The notes under the pieces: generated by a model
The model's input: only the letters and a program-made list of their open reading frames with translations
Databases searched by the model: none
Told to the model about the DNA's origin: nothing
DNA from: Nocardia flavorosea NBRC 108225
GTDB taxonomy: Bacteria > Actinomycetota > Actinomycetes > Mycobacteriales > Mycobacteriaceae
DNA: 64,000 bases
Direction: 5' to 3'
Assembly: GCF_001613385.1 (NCBI RefSeq)
Contig: NZ_BDCG01000022.1
Coordinates: forward strand, 186,001-250,000
Translations under genes and position numbers: made by a program
In this document: positions 62,801 through 64,000 of the stretch, piece by piece
How the letters are laid out: the number at the start of each line of letters is the position of its first letter
How positions within the stretch are numbered: position 1 is the stretch's first letter

Positions 62801-64000
62801 TCTTCCTACGGTCCAGGCTCTGACGTGCCGATACAACCGGGCCGCGACCTAGTGATCGGACGAGAGAACAGCCCGCTGGCGGACCGGCTGACGCAGTACC
62901 CCGATATCTCTCGCCGACATGCGACTATCGGGCTGGATGAGAGTGGTCGCGTGTGGATCCGCGACGAAGGCTCCACCAATGGCACCTTCGTCGACGAGAA
63001 ACCTATTCCCCGTGGGGAGAACCTAATTGTGGGAGAGCACGCGGTCATACGATTGGGCCGGAACTATCGACTCGTCCTGCAAAAGCAGCGAAGCGGTGCG
63101 CCGGACGGGAGCGCCGGTGCCGTGGGCGAAGTATTGCGGCCAGCCGGTGAGGAGGCCGGCGCGCGCTCGCCGGGACCGCAGCCTCATCGCGTTGCATGGG
63201 ACGGGTCGCGGCGGCGGCACGACGGTGACGAAGGGGGCATCCAGAGGCCGTCGCAGTACAGAACTCCCGATCCCAACTGGTATGCCTCCGGCGTAAGTGA
63301 CGATGAGCCGCATGCTCTCAACACCTCGGCACCCGGCGACGGCGCGGCGCAGCGCGATATCCCGGTCGCGGGACCGGAACTGAAATGGCCGCGTCCGGCC
63401 GAGGTGCCCCGCCTGGACTCGGACCATCGTCCGCCGCTCGACGAGGCGAGCGACGGGGACCCAGAAGCTGCGGCCCGTTCCAAGGTGGCTGAGCACCTGC
63501 AGATAAACCCCTCGAACATTGTGCCCGCGACGGTACTGCGGGCCGTGGCTCAGCTCCAGAAGCGTTTACGCGAGCTGGACCAGCGAGGTTGGGATCTCAT
63601 ATCCCAGAACGAACGCACGGCGGAGGTGCTGCCGGTGCTCGGCCGGCTGACCGAGCACGAAGCGAGATCCTCGCAGTCGGATTACGCTCGGCCGGTCGGG
63701 AAAATGCTGTCCGAAGAGCTCGACGCGATTCTCCCCACAAAAGCGCCGGATTCGTCGGTGCCGGCGCGGACCGACGATCTGCTGGACGAGCTACGCCGAC
63801 TCGGTGAGCGGGTGCACTCCATCCGGATATTCGTGAACGACCTGTCGTACTATTTGGGACTGGCCGTGACATCGACGCGCCGCCCGGCGCATCCGCCGGC
63901 TACCTCACCGGCTTCGCCCGCCGAGCGGGAGCTGTTGCTGGTGCTCCAGGACCTCGGTCACCGGCCCGCAGGCGATCTCGATCCCCGGCAACGTCGGCAG
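50822..64000 (+). CDS. Giant ESX-associated multidomain protein (WXG100-like, PP2C, HD-like, Tox-PL-like, FHA), 3' end beyond window
   Basis: At least 4393 residues in one uninterrupted frame. GTG 50822 is the first start after an in-frame TGA (50813). Domains as read: 1-130 CpnT-type N-terminal WXG100-like domain (PPELAWTLQWLAG); 130-310 hydrophobic helices; 320-680 Gly/Ala/Pro-rich; 725-960 charged coiled coil; 1441-1660 degenerate PP2C; 1900-2040 HD-hydrolase-like (YHN at 1912, YSDAVY at 1948); 2380-2645 PP2C with ADGVG, VGDSR, DHSD, TDGIW and EDN; 3050-3225 papain-fold Tox-PL-like with Cys3070, His3169, Asp3184; 3884-3960 FHA 1 (GRS, SRNHA, GSRHGTFVNG); 4011-4085 FHA 2 (GRE, SRRHA, GSTNGTFVDEK); then a polar tail. 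The N-terminal domain and neighbours suggest ESX export of a toxin or signalling effector. Regions between domains are unassigned. Many high-GC shadow frames cross it. Confidence 0.88.
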   Translation, partial: MAIATYPPELAWTLQWLAGTELPLGNEDIANEMKRSFEGIEQFLLEETLPKIDRAIQLVENNYSEGQGGEAVRKDLQVHREYAEGLSAGFGDLAESIHGFAGQTVAAKLSGHFAMSWFAAEMLWATTLGPAGLGVKAQAIVSARLAFNMIGRTLLRGIEWLLQRLRATAAAVHVISKAAYEVVQEGIIEALQTLVEAGTTQTVLTAQGYQESWKMNELLRDVAVAAVSGGAGGATGHGLNQALNKLPWGPDKLGGAARGLITGTGANLVGSGVATILYGMMTGHYDWSPLALTSAVASSAPSVFNGWRGVADYSGAPGSRRNPFQIGRQEPPIGGDGTGTLSGTPPDPGGSGTPSAPRPGGAAPAAPGAGGGPAGQASARTEPGGTAARVSATGSDGGKYTARPDGPNSAPPDRGDGSPRDDDPDTTADGAPARPGAGLPPDASTAPGGAASAPLGAGQAGLAADGAADIGNTVTGGAPPGTSGAAPTAAGGSPATGSATGSTTASAPSDGGTRSNPAAGTLGPSTAAPRAGPHGSAITGSAGSGVRSSPARGPEPTGSPDSTGERTGATDPRAGAAPATDGSDKGITAGRTTHEARTNTPAPAAPGAAGTDRNAGAGADLAGGGPGPDSAAGPRAGSSGPSVAPTTSGPRADTPPGDAAPDDPVAPGPGADSDIATPDFDEAGQNAPHLVSQLAGMFPDADITPMGRAGRKGVSTTELGQALGSELQGSETLRGTTPRQESWRLKMRADEEHGRLADAGHAIQGAARKRARKTLKYTARVRKQVSAERNSVSRRISKIEKSVKDWESQQAELNRQLQSRLTELQDQRDRAQNPPPVSDPETGRPVPQSVDQEALRALAETDARLRAETAARVDALGRKIDAGKRRIELGQRDRMRLEARLDRLKKMGYRVTEAQQRAQEQARPLFEHADSERERLLDLAAARRIQDKSAFRKASLGARIIEQSEEVGEGGAVVCVYRYAEVDEYGREGRGVTIYQRDGVVMIYDPAKKKPEIFDPDYRPPGLAEKRELLIAAFRADGTPVNPLVTVSIPGNDDEDPEKSLRHLRDLQAGDTEARSRSAMAALRTEHTRVAGELGDRADAADLTPDQLDGLRDPDRFPGVLAGLTDPGSAVSAEESARIQEARTSLRELVPRYHALDAALRTLGSPRGPDSSLQQELLRRHAVAVLDWSSSLGDLATFAGRIPGARVDPLVSGRAEAEITRLGEAGISEERLSQLRAAAARHDLLTGQMHTAHEESRDPVHSVRSEQERAAERARAVAIARLETAVTQLEANLQIALGELVTVGRELRLSDTVLEKLTTPEFELVLRDLPDSERGWRALTANAHYHHELAAVLQQTKVVLEQVRDGASRSRRWSETAARQAGLATAYATALRDTRNATVTRVSDLEISQVISDVLGWADSLESNGVRLGRETLDRGSVAGVSDRGLGLDIDLGAMAGDVVVLDGRPVRFAVLAEDAPAEAVTAAHRSVRSARVAHKPGAPLGDVDRTRMVTDALAAAQAAAGPGTSLTLAVALLESGTEPGSYVAGRLGAARLDLLDPADPETSQSLTFSESAGADRAQSTDRAVASYPAISRGTLADHQILLLRNAGWDASVAASALAGSFAGHPGNMPAAVGEIIDIARASGARGGLTGVALSGSAGEVSDLASAGARPGRAPEGTGPADPTDSGADSGPEMRTATAPETTELEAGVIAALGGEIAGRAVVLGRAAMDAVFGQVPSARRTVELSVLDADYAALRALPQWTEQSGDSGNFLRNGDYSIVAATDSSPAHRDTLSRAWRTPGGLNIAGLPDVYAQWQDRDSSQDRSDAAEIRQRLLDPSRPPLPPVVLAHEIEAIWRVLPAEAREHSAAPDAVHLAAGGLYIAYTLYGDPRIGRTNQIVGSLERPEYGVPATYHNGFDLLHDAESLVRHLRNIGATPLECLDAVVAEMYSDAVYGNGRHSNDPDGYDELKSAELARAHADALGYDRARAERIHAMILGTAFDEVTKAQRGKNDPDPLVQALAGTDLKTLSEAGGLRAAMALAVEDLMSERYPASRILGRALEEAGLRIRSVDEGIAAVDALADWRPMIDGKRSEQTVMEAFAQRLARNANFTSGHQYPPTWSLDDPEMRTATARRSREVSGALSAGLTTATREYARAGKYAADITERFHRPDDAEGNRVADDRAVPPPAAAVLGADPAGPLPRDPQAALADLVAYHRARRDVKAAAGRLREAKEQDEAAYADEIEPRPEEGRPGPEEARLRGPLRSSLARMYEIERRIEPFAEELGAGRPGGLTSRQHQQLLDLGVAVAGWRDAKNAVAQEGPDSTTEGRRGVDEATRQIHEVVRRLAADPVLHTLAQLDEGWGPVSGDRTTADSGGPVDYRTMDLGEVYGVSDLGANAVNEHNHDWMEAAVVSYPGGESRIAVVADGVGRDEGAHRAAEEAARVVRAQLAHFAFRKQGVFTRVEAEEAMRAAILAAQDRVATVTSDHTTVAAALTQHRTDGAPNQLIAGWVGDSRIDLLRATGDSAAISRDHSDLAYLTDLGMTQREALRESEGGILHSLGVGAGPPAADDAVNARFVASRELAPGDIVSVSTDGIWSADPDVEDRAVVLDGGQNSDLRNMAWRLRHRALLSGGEDNASIVLISGAPPAEPIPDTAGVVDEGDTGLPADLRAGRRIGEPRIPGTDVPPGLRGGYRNALAAQDSARKALDDLAAEMGPLPVTVAQLVGPDHDNALAALDRHTEGPSDAGEPTHGIELLGRYTKKYHEAEFRLRRIEERIRAHGDGVDSADARPRPTFPDDRGTTEAQRVRAVRRWQTIQGYGGTLADTARLWRLTDSRTQQALIQIIPEEIARTPALPPPARDEASRLVLRRVRNGLHREGPDSAARVAADAHADRLAAAERWAAQIPGHPAVQLLDPAASAMIFGDLDAADEVRFHTLGEDLGTAAAPADRDRVTAAAIDDLARAGRRAATVVLPAVDSAEFAGAVAEILDARVARGGALPEVVLIGHEAAGSPDPGPGGDTRMGGDLVSRAREDPALGRYRDLIEVAATQSGVAHWMPTHRIEGVANDCVVRNGSGLLNRLAFRLERHGSGDPATIEELRRRAEELSRAVVPSSGFSGPATARAMGGDWSQREFRNPADLAAAVPEGGAMLAAVEFAGFRRHGVAGAHAVQLYREGDRVYVIDEATSPERDENRVEFAVWSARIGPQVVGWYGIAFGKDGRPEISLPETGESAAIAGRDYPNTGIAGYSPETGRGPPDARVSDPPDEQDRRLAAYALARGSGADGDPGGAEAATRLLPPVDASVSDSLGARYFAALGRKQALDNLAWWRGLSDDAIPDNLRGRSAQDGLEDSGLELTGLQRALLRVRPELLATMPGLPDEVSTQAALRALNARLRILEEKSRSGDAFTVAESREYSWTPDLIDSLTRDSGGLPPYLRNLDPVTGEVVFVYGDMATADRRVYVVPPTQAPNFTVDYYEARVTAERIHTEIQRMQPGARVAVAAWARGAGFDDSGGAALRGALLRRDITVDLAVQRPDSGNGRAAAESGPVVPYAVITFGAAASVGHAIADDAGLHTLYMIDPDGVLPSAAPPPTVSMYTTYTHKNQLRTASERHAGRRLAAVDGAYRPARVREGKPDPLSRMMARIGLDRDMSRYLPELSDRFGGLVPETRTLPKGNRVLVALGAEDVFRAPDGPLDWRAFEADIGGRLVPVVVKSSEYRDAVDQILDDLSKGYVRNDEGLVQSGVRADVYTVVLGSGSAAYRVEMAAVGDEVVVVDPLVGGPLVADLWQELRLHRTDLAAWVIAHRTGADGVLRPVIGALHDPKFQHPGMPAYLIGSTGIDAPHAERIPGKLVISLRPKKPNESTEKAAVPAGKAEVSTGGDVLIGRSAVGAKLFELLGDVSRNHARVGVFRNGELWIEDNGSRHGTFVNGTKLARGERRVIAKTDTIRLGANSEISLDFKPDRLLPAEVGRDESAGRLQAAAAETSVMVLHSSYGPGSDVPIQPGRDLVIGRENSPLADRLTQYPDISRRHATIGLDESGRVWIRDEGSTNGTFVDEKPIPRGENLIVGEHAVIRLGRNYRLVLQKQRSGAPDGSAGAVGEVLRPAGEEAGARSPGPQPHRVAWDGSRRRHDGDEGGIQRPSQYRTPDPNWYASGVSDDEPHALNTSAPGDGAAQRDIPVAGPELKWPRPAEVPRLDSDHRPPLDEASDGDPEAAARSKVAEHLQINPSNIVPATVLRAVAQLQKRLRELDQRGWDLISQNERTAEVLPVLGRLTEHEARSSQSDYARPVGKMLSEELDAILPTKAPDSSVPARTDDLLDELRRLGERVHSIRIFVNDLSYYLGLAVTSTRRPAHPPATSPASPAERELLLVLQDLGHRPAGDLDPRQRRQ

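Overview
The window reads as chromosome of a high-GC mycolic-acid actinobacterium, most likely Nocardia or a close relative. The signs are two MspA-type porins, an EspG/WXG100/EspC-like type VII secretion (ESX) substrate cluster and actinobacterial codon use. No species assignment is attempted.

Layout. 1-6.3 kb: a drug-export-type ABC transporter (permease runs off the left edge) divergent from a GbsR/MarR regulator, two alpha/beta hydrolases, and an internally deleted UPF0182 membrane-protein gene. 6.3-8.3 kb: an 8-bp tandem repeat, two tandem MspA-like porins and a strong terminator. 8.3-38.8 kb: a large catabolic island for glucuronides. It encodes glycoside hydrolases including a GH2 beta-glucuronidase, uronate isomerase UxaC, fructuronate reductase UxuB, two MFS transporters, a LarA-type nickel-pincer racemase/epimerase with its cofactor enzymes LarE, LarB and LarC, gluconokinase, an FAD-linked 2-hydroxyacid oxidase, a D-2-hydroxyacid dehydrogenase, a tartronate-semialdehyde-reductase-like enzyme, a family-5 ABC importer and two paralogous LacI regulators. 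38.8-41.2 kb: a MarR regulator divergent from a TolB-like lipoprotein. 41.2-43 kb: a decayed IS5-family transposase and a tRNA-like 3' fragment. 43-64 kb: an ESX substrate/effector locus (EspG chaperone, EspC-like proteins, a WXG100 pair, an EspA/EspE-like protein, a YezG-like possible immunity protein, a YbaB-like protein). It ends in a giant multidomain protein of at least 4393 residues that runs off the right edge.

How the parts work together. A LacI-type palindrome, consensus GGCAAYCGRTTGCC, lies in front of nearly every transcription unit between 11 and 37 kb, so the island looks like one regulon. UxaC plus UxuB would turn glucuronate into D-mannonate, but no mannonate dehydratase, KDG kinase or KDPG aldolase is present here. 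D-mannonate and D-gluconate are C2 epimers. A LarA-type epimerase, three cofactor genes and a gluconokinase translationally coupled to larC are all present, so I infer a shunt glucuronate -> fructuronate -> mannonate -> gluconate -> 6-phosphogluconate. The giant ESX protein combines a CpnT-like N-terminal WXG100 domain, a degenerate and an intact PP2C phosphatase module, an HD-like domain, a papain-fold (Tox-PL-like) domain with a Cys/His/Asp triad and two FHA domains. It looks like a secreted toxin or phospho-signalling effector.
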